Numbered from the stretch's first letter, positions 43,498-54,599 are shown. The stretch is DNA of 64,000 nucleotides from Hippopus hippopus (GCA_946811185.2 OX328099.1:69196714-69260713); one strand, 5' to 3'. Program-made: numbers and translations. Notes: generated by a model from the letters alone, not told the origin.

Positions 43498-43623
43498 GTT
43501 GAAGCTCCGTTTATACCAAAATGCAAGGGCCCGGGTGACACAAGTAATTTTGATGACTATGAAGAAGAACCACTACGGATCTCATCGACAGAGAAATGTG
43601 CCAAGGAGTTTGCGGACTTTTAG
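43498..43623 (+). CDS. Pka-C1: PKA catalytic subunit, last coding exon (residues 310-350 and stop)
   Basis: The acceptor is ctaacttag. There are 41 codons and a TAG stop at 43621-43623. The peptide begins [20 protein letters not shown] and continues [21 protein letters not shown]. It is the C-terminal tail that wraps the N-lobe. FDDYEEE supplies the acidic active-site tether (Phe327 region and Tyr330). LRIS keeps the turn-motif serine (Ser338), and the chain ends in the hydrophobic motif F-x-x-F with a free carboxylate, as in all PKA-C. The PKA numbering reaches exactly 350, so the exon series is complete from Asp112 onward. Confidence 0.97.
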   Translation, partial: VEAPFIPKCKGPGDTSNFDDYEEEPLRISSTEKCAKEFADF

Positions 43624-44007
43624 ACTTCCTGAACAAACAGAGGTTATTGTACATGTCAAAGATAAAAGTGAAATTGATTCGCTGCTGATACGGATAAAAA
43701 AGTTTGGTCAGTTGTTCAAATCAAACTCCGAAGATTGTTGAAGATGTGCTGCGCATCACTGGATTGTTGACGTCGGTGTGTGAAAACATCATGACTGCTC
43801 GACTGGATATAGGTGTGTGATATTCACAAAACATGACTTTTATGATGGTATCGGAAATTGTAACTTGTAGGTCTAAATGTATCGAGAGAGCCGTAGCTTG
43901 AGTTAGTCGTTTTGTTCAACTTTTTTTTTTCAGAAATCTTATTCTTTCAAATTTACTTGTGAACTTACATGTTATCATTTTTCTAAGTGAAGATGCTCTT
44001 TATCTCC

Positions 44008-44229
44008 CTAACCCTTTACCACACAGTCCCGAGTTTTAACAACCCTAAAATAAAAAGCGTTTGAAAACATTGTGGAAAAAGGAGAAAATGCTGGTAACCA
44101 GCATTTTCTCCTTTTCCCACAATGCTTTCTACCCTATCAAAGACAGAAATCATTCTGAGCTACATTTAATTTGTTGCAAATGCTTTCAATTTGGTCGAGT
44201 CCAAATTTTTTTGTTTGGTAAAGAGTTAA
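44008..44229 (+). mobile_element. M1 copy
   Basis: CTAACCCTTTACCACACAGT to TTTGTTTGGTAAAGAGTTAA, with a hairpin of two near-perfect arms. Confidence 0.85.
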
Positions 44230-44360
44230 GGTCATCTTCATAAAAAAACTTACTCAAAAAGTTTATCATGAATTAAATATTCAGGATCTGAAATCTAAGA
44301 GAAGGGGGCATGGGTACATTGTGCAAATCAATCTCAAAACTTGAATGGCTCGCTTTCATC

Positions 44361-44586
44361 TTATTCCTTTACCAAACAGTCCCAATTCTTATCGACCCTA
44401 CGGAAGAAGGCTGGAGAAAACATTGTTAGTATAGGAGAAAATGCTGGTAACCAGCACTTTCTCCATTTCTCACAATGTTTTCTGCTGTGTCAAAGACAAA
44501 TATAACATTTCAGCTGTATCATTTCTAGTCAGTAGATGCTTTCGAATTGGACAAGTGTAAAGTTTTGTGGTGGGGTAAAGCTTTAA
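44361..44586 (+). mobile_element. M1 copy, diverged
   Basis: ATTCCTTTACCAAACAGTCC to GTGGGGTAAAGCTTTAA. Several mismatches in the hairpin. Confidence 0.72.
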
Positions 44587-44776
44587 GACAGTTTTATTGT
44601 GTTTGTTTTTTATCTATATGTAAGACTGCATTATAGTTGATAAATGTATTGTTTTTTATAAATCACTCATTATTCAATATCCTGTGCAATATAGGATTTC
44701 CATACCTTGCATTAATGTCAGTGCTTAGACTTTTTTTTTGTAATAAGAACAACAAATGATAAAAGAATTCAAGACC

Positions 44777-45004
44777 TTTATCCCTGTACTAAACAATTCA
44801 GTGTTTTTACGACCCCAGGTAGGCTTTTGAAAACATCGTAGGAAAAGAAGAAAATGCTGGTAACCAGCATTTTCTTCTATTCCCACAATGTTTTCTACCT
44901 CTTCAGAGAGAGAAATAATCGTTTGAGCTGTACTGAATTTGTTGTCTGCTAGTGCCTTCAGTTTGTGGTGTAGTCCAAAATTTTTGTTAGTTGGTAAGGA
45001 GTTA
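44777..45004 (+). mobile_element. M1 copy, diverged
   Basis: TTATCCCTGTACTAAACAAT to TTAGTTGGTAAGGAGTTAA, hairpin around ATGCTGGTAACCAGCAT. Confidence 0.75.
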
Positions 45005-45101
45005 AAGAAGTATCAGAAAACAACAGAAATATTTACTGAAGTAAAAGGAGTATTCAGTACTCTATTTTAAGTTTTGTCTATACCCATTTCATGAATCTGT
45101 T

Positions 45102-45329
45102 TAACTCTTTACCACATGACAACATTTTGGACTCGTACAAACTGACAGCATTTGCAGATAACAAATAGACTGTAGCTCAAATGGTGGAATTTATCTGAGA
45201 AAGGCTGGAAAACATAGTGGGAAAAGGAGAAAATGCTGGTTGCCAGCCTTTTCCCTCTTTCTCACAATGTTTTCAAAAGCCTTCTTCCTTAGGGTCGTTA
45301 AAAGTCAGGATTGGTTGGTTAAGGGTTAA
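45102..45329 (-). mobile_element. M1 copy, reverse, complete
   Basis: TTAACTCTTTACCACATGAC to TTGGTTGGTTAAGGGTTAA, 228 bp. Confidence 0.83.
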
Positions 45330-45361
45330 GGACAGATTTGTTAATTTGGTGAGGAAAGAGT

Positions 45362-45500
45362 TTAATCCTTCACACAATGATCGAATCTGGATGGGAAGAA
45401 AGCTATTGAAAACATCATGTTAAAAGCAGAAGCTGCTTGTAACCAGCATTTTCTTCCATTCTCACTGTGTTTTCTACCCATTATCATAGCTTCTTTCATT
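45362..45500 (+). mobile_element. M1 partial copy
   Basis: TTAATCCTTCACACAATGAT, GAAAACATCATGTTAAAAGC and a broken second arm. Confidence 0.55.
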
Positions 45501-45600
45501 GTGCCGTCTGGTGTGAGAAAGCCAGGAAATGCATGCATAGGTGTACTGACTGCGAGATATAACCTAAGCTGTTAAAACTGTGTAAAATTCCAATACAGGC
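45490..45600 (+). mobile_element. SINE-B 3' fragment
   Basis: GGTGTGAGAAAGCCAGGAAA to AAATTCCAATACAGGCAAG. Confidence 0.6.
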
Positions 45601-45907
45601 AAGTGCATGTCAAGATGGACAAATCTGAAAAACTTGGTGGTTTGATAAAGAGTTTCGAGCACTTTTCTGTGGTTTGTTGTAATGTTGATGTACAGATTGT
45701 AAATACTTGAAAGCCTGCACAAAGAAAAAGATTGAGAGGGAGGGAGAATGTAAAAATGTTGCTGGTTGCAGACTTTATTTTAGACAAGAGTTCACTGTTG
45801 GTGTGTTTATCATATTAGCTGTTGTTCATTTCTGTTAGTTTATAATTTCTTTTTTAATGTGAAAAATTTCTGTAAATAGAGCTCCTTTATTTTTTCTGTC
45901 TGAAATA

Positions 45908-46138
45908 TAGACTCTTTACCAAAGGACAAAATTTTAGACCTGTCCAAACTGAAAGCATTTCACAGACAACAAATTTAAGGTGCCCCAAATAACAAAAATT
46001 TGTCCTGTCAAATTTGTAGAAAAAATTGTGGGAAAAGGAGAAAATGCTGGTTACCAGCATTTTCTCCTTTTCCCACAATGTTTTCAAAAGCCTTTTTTCT
46101 CAGGGTCGTTAAAAGTTGGGATTGTATGGTAAAGGGTG
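45908..46138 (-). mobile_element. M1 copy, reverse
   Basis: GACTCTTTACCAAAGGACAA to TTGTATGGTAAAGGGTGAA, perfect hairpin. Confidence 0.83.
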
Positions 46139-46328
46139 AAAAGTTGTTCAGTAGTCACTAACACACAAGTACAGACAGTTACCCTTTTAGGTTGCCAAGC
46201 AGAACTTCAGGTGGTGTTATTGTTGTTGTTGGGAACTGTGTAGATTAGGACCAGGCCGCACCTTCTGATCATGAATAAGGGCAGTCTGATGTTTCCTGGC
46301 TTATACAAAGAAAAATAGCTTAGTGTAA

Positions 46329-46670
46329 ACCCTTTACCATACAACAAATTTTAGGCCAGTTAAAATGAAACGGGTTCACAAGGAATTGAATACAATATTG
46401 CACAAATCACTGAGGTAATCAAGGTCTGTCAATGCTGTTTTTTCATTTAACCTGTTACATAATGATCATGTGTATTAAAATCGCTGAGAGATAAGGCTTT
46501 TCGAAAACACTTTTTTGAAAGAAGTTGCTGATAACTAGCATTTTCTTCCGCCAAGTGTTTTCTAGTCTTTGAAAAAGAAATTACTTTAATTTCAGTCATA
46601 TTTGATTTTTTGTCTACAATATTAATTGTGTATGCTATATGGACGAGTTTGAAATTGTCTTCTGTTGAAC
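46329..46670. mobile_element. M1 remnants (reverse end, then decayed forward copy)
   Basis: AACCCTTTACCATACAACAA near 46329-46420. A decayed forward copy at about 46448-46670 keeps TGCTGATAACTAGCATTTTC. Confidence 0.55.
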
Positions 46671-46941
46671 TGCAAACTCATCACTATAGCAATGAGACTT
46701 TCCTCACCCCTGCAGTTGACAGTTTTTGAAAATATTGTGAAGAAGGGAGCAATGCCTTGTTAGCAGCAATAATTGCTGTCTATTCCCAAATGCTTAACTA
46801 CATCATTAAAAGCGTTGGTAAACAGCATTGAACTTCTCATTTGTTTATATTTTCCCTATGTGAGACAGATTGGTTTGTAAGAGGTAGAAATTTTACAATT
46901 CATTTCCATTACTTGTAGTTGAGATTTTAATGTGTGTATGT

Positions 46942-47166
46942 TCAACCCTTTACCACACAATTCCAAGTTTTAATGACCCTAAAATGCAGGGCTTTTGAAA
47001 ACATTGTTGGAAAAGGAGAAAATGCTGGTAACCAGCATTTTCTCCTTTTCCCACAATGTTTTCTTACCCTATCAAAAACAAAAATCATTATTTGAGCTAC
47101 TTTTGTCATTTGCAAATGCTTTTGATTTGGTCCAGTCCAAAATATTGTTGTGTGGTAAAGGGTTAA
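46942..47166 (+). mobile_element. M1 copy
   Basis: CAACCCTTTACCACACAATT to TTGTGTGGTAAAGGGTTAA, near-perfect hairpin. Confidence 0.86.
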
Positions 47167-47334
47167 AGCAAGTATCTATTCTTGAGCAGAAAAATATCGT
47201 AGATTTATTATTTACGCATTTGGTCACTGTTTATTCATTCAACAGCAAGATGTCCTGCACACATCCTTGTATAGGTTTAATGAAAACCTGCTGGCGAAAA
47301 GAGAACTAAAGTAGTCTTGCCTTGTTAAGATGTA

Positions 47335-47690
47335 AGCCCCTACTATACAACAAAATTTAGGCTTGTCCAACTTCAAACCATTTGCAGACAACAACAAAAA
47401 TACATCTATAATGGTGAGAAAAGTAGTCACTGACTTGGAAAGAAAGTTGTGTCTGTACATTTGTACTGGTGTGAGAAAGCCAGGAAACACATGTGTAGTT
47501 GCTCATACAGCCATGGTATGACCTAAGCTGTTAAAATGACATTAAACACCTATCAAACAAAAGTATGTACAATGATTGAATTCACTTTTGGAATTAGAGA
47601 AAACATTGCAGAAAGTAGGAAATGCTGATTACCGGCAAAGGTGTCTATCTCAGGGTCATTAAAACTTGGGATTGTGTGGCATAGGGCTAG
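47335..47690 (-). mobile_element. M1 copy, reverse, split by a SINE
   Basis: The left part is 47335-47415 (CTACTATACAACAAAATTTA) and the right part 47590-47690 (ATTGTGTGGCATAGGG). The sequence between is a SINE-B 3' part (about 47410-47560). Confidence 0.65.
47410..47560 (+). mobile_element. SINE-B 3' part inside M1
   Basis: ATGGTGAGAAAAGTAGTCAC to CATTAAACACCTATCAAAC. Confidence 0.65.
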
Positions 47691-47929
47691 GTTACCTTCT
47701 GTTACAAATCTGCAGCCGATAAGGAGAATCAATATGATCTAAGCTTTAATGCATGAAATCATGTGCAAACACTGTGGCAAGAGAAAAAATGGCTTCCTTT
47801 GTTTATGTTTTCAGAAGTGTTTGCTGCAAGTCTTCTGCAGGAGTTTTTCAGTTAATGGGAGAAACATTATATGATCTATCATAGGATACATGTATTCATT
47901 ACTTTCTTCATTATAACAAAGAATTTGGT

Positions 47930-48131
47930 TTAACCCTTCGACTGCTAGACATTTGAAAAGAATATGTTTGTTTTATTTAAATGAAATGAATTTGCAACTT
48001 TAACGCTATTTTGGCCACCCTATCTTGCCAAATGGTAAGTAGACAATGTAGATCAAAGATCAGACTTCACATTCTGTGTATTCTGATCTCAATCTATACT
48101 GTTTGCAAAGCTTTTCCAATGTTCGAAGGGT
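47930..48131. mobile_element. M3 copy
   Basis: TTAACCCTTCGACTGCTAGA at the left, core AATGTAGATCAAAGATCAGA with inverse, GTTCGAAGGGTACAG at the right. Confidence 0.72.
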
Positions 48132-48599
48132 ACAGTAACCAGAAACTTGTAAAATTTGTATATCATGCTTTGAAAGACTTGTGTTAATGAAAATAATTAA
48201 TTAATTAAGTCATTTTCGGTCAGATATTTTCTTTTTAAACTGTTCATAATATACAGATCTGGTGGAAATAAATTACTTCCATGATCAAATGCCTAGTTCC
48301 GTTATCTTTTGTTTGGCCATGCAATATTTTTTATCTAACAGAAATACATAGACAGTCAATTCGTAAAAGTGCTATGTTATCTTTTATTTGGCGATTCAAT
48401 GTTTCTTATTAGCTCACCTGAGCACAACGTGCTCAAGGTGAGCTATTGTGATCGCCCTTTGTCCGTTGTCCGTCAACAGTTTCTTTAAACATCTTCTTCT
48501 CCTAAACCACTGGGCCAATCTTGATGAAACTTGGCAGGGATGTTCCTTGGGTGAAGCTCTACCAAAGTTGTTCAAAGAATTGAATTCCACCCTTAACTC

Positions 48600-49345
48600 T
48601 GGTTGCCATGGCAACAAAAAGGAAAAAAATGCAAAATCTTTGAAAATCTTCTCTGAAACTAGAGGCGTAGAGCTTTGATATTTGGTATGTAGCATCTCCT
48701 AGTGGACCTCTATCAAGTTTGTTCATATGATGCTCCTGGGGTCAAAACAGGCCCCGCCCCGGGGGTCACAAGTTCAAACATAGGAACAAAGAAGGAAAAG
48801 TTTAGAATTCTTCTTCTCTGAAACTAAGGCATAGAGCTTTGATATTTGGTATGTTGCATCTGCTAGTGGACCTCTACCAAGTTTGTTCATATGATGCACC
48901 TGGGGTCAAAACTGGCCCCGCCCCGGGTTACAAGTTCGAACATAGGAACAAAAAAGGGAAAACTTTAGAATTCTTCTTTGAAACTGGAAGGCGCAGAGCT
49001 TTGATATTTGGTATGTAGCATCTCCTATTGGGCCTCTACCAAGTTTCAACTGGCCCTGCCACAGGGGTCACAAGTTTAAACATAGGAACAAAGAAGGAAA
49101 ACTTTAAAATTCTTCTCTAAAACTGGAAGGTGTAGAGCTTTGATATTTGATATGTAGCATCTCCCAGTGGACCTCTACCAAGTTTGTTTATACGATGCCC
49201 GTGGGGTCAAAACTGGCCCCGCCCCAGGGGTCACAAGTTTGAACATAGGAACAAAAAAGGGAAAACTTTAAAATTCTTCTTCTGTAAAACTGGAAGGCAT
49301 AGAGCTTTGATATTTGGTATGTAGTGAACCTGTTTTAAGTTTGTT
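48600..49345 (+). repeat. Tandem array, about 163-bp unit, 5 units
   Basis: The phrase AGAGCTTTGATATTTGGTAT recurs at 48669, 48832, 48995, 49134 and 49301. The first spacings are exactly 163 bp; the later 139 and 167 reflect indels. GGCCCCGCCCC is a G/C-rich block in most units. Confidence 0.85.
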
Positions 49346-49369
49346 AGCCCACCTGAGCACATGTTCAGT

Positions 49370-50960
49370 GAGTTCAAAATTGGGTCACCTGGGGTCATAA
49401 ACTAGGTCAAATTAAAGAAATACCTTGTGGGCACTCTAGAGGCTACATTTATTGCTCAAATGACTTGAAATTTGGTCAGAATGTTTGTCTTGATGAAATC
49501 TCGAATGAATGTGGATTTGGGTCACCTGGGATCATAAACTAGGTCACTAGGTCAAATTAAAGAAATACCTTTAGGGCATCTAGAGGCCACATTTTTTGCT
49601 CATTTGACTTGAAAATTGGTCAGAATGTTTGTCTTGATAAAGTCTCACATGAATCTGAATTTGGGTCAACTAGGATCATAAACTAGGTCACTAGGTCAAA
49701 TTGAAGAAATACCTATAGGGCACTCTAGAGGCCAAATTTATTGTTCAATTGATTTGAAAATTGGTAAAAATGTTTCTCTTGATGAAATCTAAGATGAGTT
49801 CGAAATTGGATCACCTGGGGTCATAATCTAGGTCACTAGGTCAAATTAAAGAAATACCTTAAGGGCCTTCTAGAGGCTACATTTATTGCTCAATTGACTT
49901 GAAAATTGGTCAGAATGTTTGTCTTGATGAAATCTCAGATGAGTTTGGATTTGGGTCACCTGGGGTCATAATCTATGTCACTAGGTCAAATTAAAGAAAT
50001 ACCTTGAGGACACTCTAGAGGCCACATTTTTTGCTCAATTTACTTGAAAATTGGTCAGAATGTTTGTCTAATAAAATCTCACATGAGTCTGAATTAGGGT
50101 CAACTGGGATCATAAACTAGGTCACTAGGTCAAATTAAAGAAATACCTTTAGGGCACTCTAGAGGCCACATTTCTTGCACAATTGATCTGAAAATTGGTT
50201 AAAATGTTTCTCTTGATGAAATATTGGATGAGTTCAAAATTGGGTCACCTGGGGTCATAATCTAAGTCACTAGGTCAAATTAAAGAAATACCTTTAGGGC
50301 ACTCTAGAGGCCACATTTCTTGCTCAGTTGACTTGAAAATTGGTCGGAATGTTTGTCTTGATGAAATATTGGATGAGTTTGAAATTGGGTCACCTGGGAT
50401 CATAAACTAGGTCACTTGGTCAAATTAAAGAAATACCTTTAGGGCACTCTAGAGGCCACATTTCTTGCACAATTGATCTGAAAATTGGTTAAAATGTTTC
50501 TCTTGATGAAATCTAAGATGAGTTCAAAATTGGGTCACCTGGGGTCATAATCTAAGTCACTAGGTCAAATTAAAGAAATACCTTTAGGGCACTCTAGAGG
50601 CCACATTTCTTGCTCAGTTGACTTGAAAATTGGTCGGAATGTTTGTCTTGATGAAATATTGGATGAGTTTGAAATTGGGTCACCTGGGATCATAAACTAG
50701 GTCACTTGGTCAAATTAAAGAAATACCTTTAGGGCACTCTAGAGGCCACATTTATTTCTCAATTAACTTGAAAACTGTTCAGAATGATTGTCTTGATAAA
50801 CATTTTGATGAGTTCTAAATTGGGTCACGTATGGTGATAAAGTAGGTCACTAGGTCAACTTATAGAAATTTCTTGTGGATGCTCTAGATGCCACATTTTA
50901 AGCTCTATTGACCTGACAATTGGTCAGAAATTGAATTTTGCACGTGGAGTGAAATTTCAC
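49370..50960 (+). repeat. Minisatellite, 145-bp unit, 11 units
   Basis: CTAGAGGCCACATTT recurs at 49436, 49580, 49725, 49870, 50015, 50159, 50304, 50449, 50594, 50739 and 50884: spacing 144-145 bp throughout. Units share GGTCACTAGGTCAAATTAAAG and GGTCAGAATGTTTGTCTTGA. Units at 50164-50453 and 50454-50743 form a nearly identical 290-bp pair. Confidence 0.93.
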
Positions 50961-51019
50961 CTATTGACTCAGGTGAGCGATCCAGGGCCATCATGGCCCT
51001 CTTGTCTACCAATGTACTT

Positions 51020-51295
51020 GGTCAGTCAATAGCTTGATTGACTGATTGATTGTATAGTCTTAAGTGCATTTTTTTCATTATTTCTGTTATATTGCAGAAT
51101 TCAGTGCACCTATTTATGCATACCTGGAGTTTCTGTAACCAGTACTTAGCAGAATATCCTTTCCAAGCCACTGACTGCAGTCCAACATAACCATTGTTGA
51201 AACAGTGAATAGTGGTGAGAGAGGAATTAATCCTGTTGCAATGACTATCATCAATGCTCAGAATAAAATTGGCAGAGCTGTGAACCAGCAATGGT
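51020..51295 (-). mobile_element. SINE-A, reverse
   Basis: GATTGACTGATTGATTGTAT is the inverse tail; CAATGACTATCATCAATGCT is the inverse body. Confidence 0.75.
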
Positions 51296-51319
51296 CAATT
51301 TGTAAAAGAGTTCATCTTT

Positions 51320-51514
51320 AGCAGATTTCCCCTAATGGACAGTATTTTCCAAGGACAAATGCAGCTTAAACTCTGGGATTTGTCTTAGGGAGGATAGAAC
51401 ACAATGTTGGAAAAGGAGAAAATGCTGGTTACCAGCATTTTCTCCTTTTCCCACAATGTTTTCCAAAGCCTTCTTCACGGTCATGACATCACAAGATTGT
51501 TTGGTGAGCGGTTA
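51320..51514 (-). mobile_element. M1 copy, reverse, left end eroded
   Basis: Hairpin core at 51404-51464 and right end TTGTTTGGTGAGCGGTTAA. Confidence 0.75.
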
Positions 51515-52007
51515 ATAGATTCAGAGACCAAGGAAAGAATTTGTTTTTTCTTATCCTCCGTATGGTTTGTAACTTTAATTTATTTTTGGATTCTGTAAGT
51601 AAAGCGACCTGTTGCTAACTTGACCACAGGATCCTGTATTCATGAGCGGTTGCCCTATCAAATTTACTGTTTTGAAAACACATTCCCTTATATAGATCAT
51701 ATTTTGATTTCAAATGCATACATATTACGGCTATATACAGATGTACATGAATGTATCCGAACTACACAAGCAGCAAATAATGTTTTCTTTGGTCAGTCCA
51801 AAAGATAAATATAATCATGTTATTGCTAGAGGGAAAGGTCAATGTCACTTTATTGAAAATAGAAAAAAATGTATGGAAATCAACAACTTCAAAACTGTAT
51901 GTGCTGGATTTAAGAATCTTAAGCATGATGATATATCTTCCAGAGCAGAAGATGCACTTTTTAGTTCTATGTCAAATGTGAAGGCCAAGGTCACTGTCTG
52001 AAAATAC

Positions 52008-52477
52008 GAGCCATGCTGTTGCAAAAGGGAGCTTAACTGTTTACCACACTATCCCGAGTTTTAACGACCATGGGAAAGAAGCCTTTTGAAAACATTGTGG
52101 GAAAAGGAGAAAATGCTGGTAAACAGCATTTTCTCCTTTTTCCACAATGATTTCTACCCTTCCCAAAACAGTTTTCAATTTTTGAGTCACATTTATCTGC
52201 AAATGCTTTCAATTTGAACAAGTTTTTGTCATTTGGTAAAGAGTTAATGCATCTGGGTGATGCATCGTACCAAGCAAGTCATCAAATAATTACAGATTCA
52301 TGAAATTCTTTTTGTTTAACAACCGCCTGGATCTGAAGGTAGAATGACCCTTTGACATGCAGGAAATTGATCAATAACAACAAGCTTTGGCCCAGGTCAG
52401 TCTGTGTGGACTGGGCAGCCTGACCTGGGTTGATACCTCTTGCAGATGCATTAAACCCTCTTTTCACAGAGCATGGC
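52008..52477. mobile_element. M2 MITE interrupted by M1
   Basis: GAGCCATGCTGTTGCAAAAG to AACCCTCTTTTCACAGAGCATGG. M1 occupies 52033-52247. Confidence 0.85.
52033..52247 (+). mobile_element. M1 copy, forward, inserted in an M2 element
   Basis: TTAACTGTTTACCACACTAT to TCATTTGGTAAAGAGTTAA. The flanks are M2 (AAAAGGGAGC before, TGCATCTGGGTGATGCA after): the same M2 site as the insertion at 34309, in opposite orientation. Confidence 0.9.
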
Positions 52478-52850
52478 GTATAGTAATAGCAACAACTTCA
52501 CCAATCATTGAGATTTATATAAAACATCACTTCCACTGATGAGCATCGCCGTCATTATGTGGCTGAAGTTAGGGTTAAGGTCTGTGTTACTTACAAAGGA
52601 ATCTGTAAAAGCTTCAACTGTCTATGAAATTAAACTTATTAGCTACAAAAGTCTTCATGGTAATGGGTCTCTCTATTCAGGTAATGCACATACCATCAAT
52701 TCTTGGTAAGTGTTACTGTGAAAAAAATAAAATCAAGCATTTACTTGTCAGGGGACTTCTGCCATGCAAAGTTCCTGCTCTAGTTTACTCGGAGGAGCAG
52801 CAATACAGGCCCATCACTGTCTTAATGTGAAACTTGTTGCTTCCCTCAAA

Positions 52851-53339
52851 TCTTTTACCACACAGTCGAAACTTTTAACGACCCAGAGAAAGAATCCTTT
52901 TGAAAGCATTGTAGGAAAAGGAGAAAATGCTGTAACCAGCATTTTCTCCTTTTCCCACAATGCTTTCTTCCCCTCCCAAAACAAATTTCAATTTTGCAGT
53001 CACATTTATCTTATTGTCTGCAGATGCTTTCAATTTGGCCTGCAACACGCCAAAAGGGGCATTCAGACATTTGCGTAAAGTGTCGTCTCGGATCAGCCTG
53101 CGCAGTCCGCGCAGGCTAATCCGAGATGGCACTTTACAACTACATTAGATTTTGTGCTATAGTAGACTTGCGCAAAACAGAAAATTACATAAAAACGGAA
53201 TATGTCGTTTCGGATTAGCCTGCGCAGACTGCACAGGCTGATCCGAGACGACACTTTACACAAATGTCTGAATGCCCCTTTTCACGTGTTGCAGGCCATT
53301 TGGATTAGTGTAAAATTTTGTCATTTGGTAACGAGTTGA
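52851..53339 (+). mobile_element. M1 copy split by a GGCC-ended palindromic element
   Basis: The left part runs from TTTTACCACACAGTCG to GATGCTTTCAATTT (52851-53036). The right part is GGATTAGTGTAAAATTTTG to GGTAACGAGTTGAA (53302-53339). The hairpin has a shortened loop. Confidence 0.82.
53037..53297. mobile_element. GGCC-ended palindromic MITE nested in M1
   Basis: 261 bp. It begins GGCCTGCAACACGCCAAAAG and ends with the inverse CACGTGTTGCAGGCC. Long inverted arms carry TCGGATCAGCCTGCGCAG. It is flanked by ATTT on both sides (53033-53036 and 53298-53301), a plausible 4-bp target duplication. Each arm also contains its own smaller palindrome CCTGCGCAG...CTGCGCAGG. Confidence 0.85.
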
Positions 53340-53412
53340 ATAACTTACTCTAGCTTTCAGATCACCTTAGAAAGCTTTGACACAAAAGGAGATATTGCTT
53401 ATAATGGGGATG

Positions 53413-53590
53413 AGTAATTGATTGATTGATTGTATGGTGTTTAACACCTTTTTCAACTTTAGGTGAATAATATTGGTGGCCAGTGCACTTATCTATGCTT
53501 TCCAGGAGTTTCTGTAACCAGTATTTCTCACATTATTCTTCCCAAGCCACTGGCTGCTTTCCTACATAACTATGGTCAAAAAACAGGGGT
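53413..53590 (-). mobile_element. SINE-A, reverse, partial
   Basis: TTGATTGATTGATTGTATGG tail, CCAGGAGTTTCTGTAACCAG, ending at ATAACTATGGTC. Confidence 0.72.
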
Positions 53591-53609
53591 GAGAAAAGCT
53601 CTTCTATGA

Positions 53610-53870
53610 TAGGCACTGCCAGGTATCTCAGTAGTGAGCATGTCTGACTTTTTACCTGGTGGTTGGGGGTTTGATACCTGGTTTAGGCAAACATTCTTTC
53701 TGGTGATTTTTCGCCTCTCACCTCTGATGCATGTGAGAAAAGAAGTGACCTGGAAAGAAAGTTGTGTTAGCACTGGTGTGAGAAAGCTAAAAACACATGT
53801 GTAGGTGCACTAACTGCTGCAATATGACCAAAGCTGTTAAAATGGCGTTTAACTCCAATACAAACAGAAT
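53610..53870 (+). mobile_element. SINE-B
   Basis: CACTGCCAGGTATCTCAGTA head, GGTTGGGGGTTTGATACCTG (B-box-like), body CGCCTCTCACCTCTGATGCA, tail CTCCAATACAAACAG. Confidence 0.75.
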
Positions 53871-54169
53871 CTTACAAGATAGAAGAAATTGCCCAAGGGT
53901 AAGTTAGCTGGCTAGGCCCCTAGCGGGTCAAGGGCAGTACCCTTTAAGGAAGGGGAGCACAAAGGGTAAATAAAAGAATATATTTAGATAAAAATGTATC
54001 ATCAAATCAAATTGATAGCAAAATTAGGTCTCTCACACAGTCATTACCAAGGTAGTGATTCAGCCTGTACAGTAAACTATTGTTATCAACCGTCCATTCA
54101 AGTAACTTAAAGTTTGTTTTTAACTCTCAAATCAATGTTGTTTATTTTCAGTTGTTCAAAGACAGAAAA

Positions 54170-54389
54170 ACCTTTTTCAGTATCAAACATAGAAGGCTGC
54201 TGTCATTTGAGAAAGCCTATGAAAACATTATGGGAAAATGAGAAAATCCAGCATTTTTCTCCTTTTCCCATAATGCTTCTAACTTTGTTCACCTTTCAGA
54301 AACAATTATTTGAGCCACCATGAACTTGTCGGCTATTCAAAGGTTTTAATATGGGAGAGAGTAAAATTTTGTCGTCTGATAAAGAGTTA
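54170..54389 (+). mobile_element. M1 copy, diverged
   Basis: GAAAACATTATGGGAAAATG, loop shortened, right end GTCGTCTGATAAAGAGTTAA. Confidence 0.65.
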
Positions 54390-54599
54390 ATAGAAGCACT
54401 AACGCTATTAAGCTTTTGATTGGCTGATTGCAACATTGATTAGATACGACATGTAGAAGGATATGCTCAGACATTATTTGGTATCAACTGCAACACGTAA
54501 CCATAGCATTGTTTTGTTGTGAAGTTCTTTCTACTCCTAAATTTTCTCCTTAGATTTGCACAATCTCAAAATTTGTCCTAGATCAAGATCCCGGAACTG

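Larger units (their letters stand above)
48410..51005. mobile_element. AGCTCACCTGAGC element, long form with two internal tandem arrays
   Basis: Start TAGCTCACCTGAGCACAACG, end GACTCAGGTGAGCGATCCAG then hairpin AGGGCCATCATGGCCCT and CTTG. The inside carries a 163-bp array (48600-49345) and a 145-bp array (49370-50960). No protein-coding frame was seen, so the element is non-autonomous. Confidence 0.78.

Noticed and set aside
43624..44060. Poly(A) signal of the PKA gene at AATAAA 44049
   Set aside because: The hexamer lies inside an M1 insertion and has no supporting downstream element that I can see. The 3' end was left undefined.
49370..50960. CRISPR-like array
   Set aside because: The 145-bp units are contiguous and variable throughout, with no short repeat/unique spacer pattern, and the DNA is eukaryotic.
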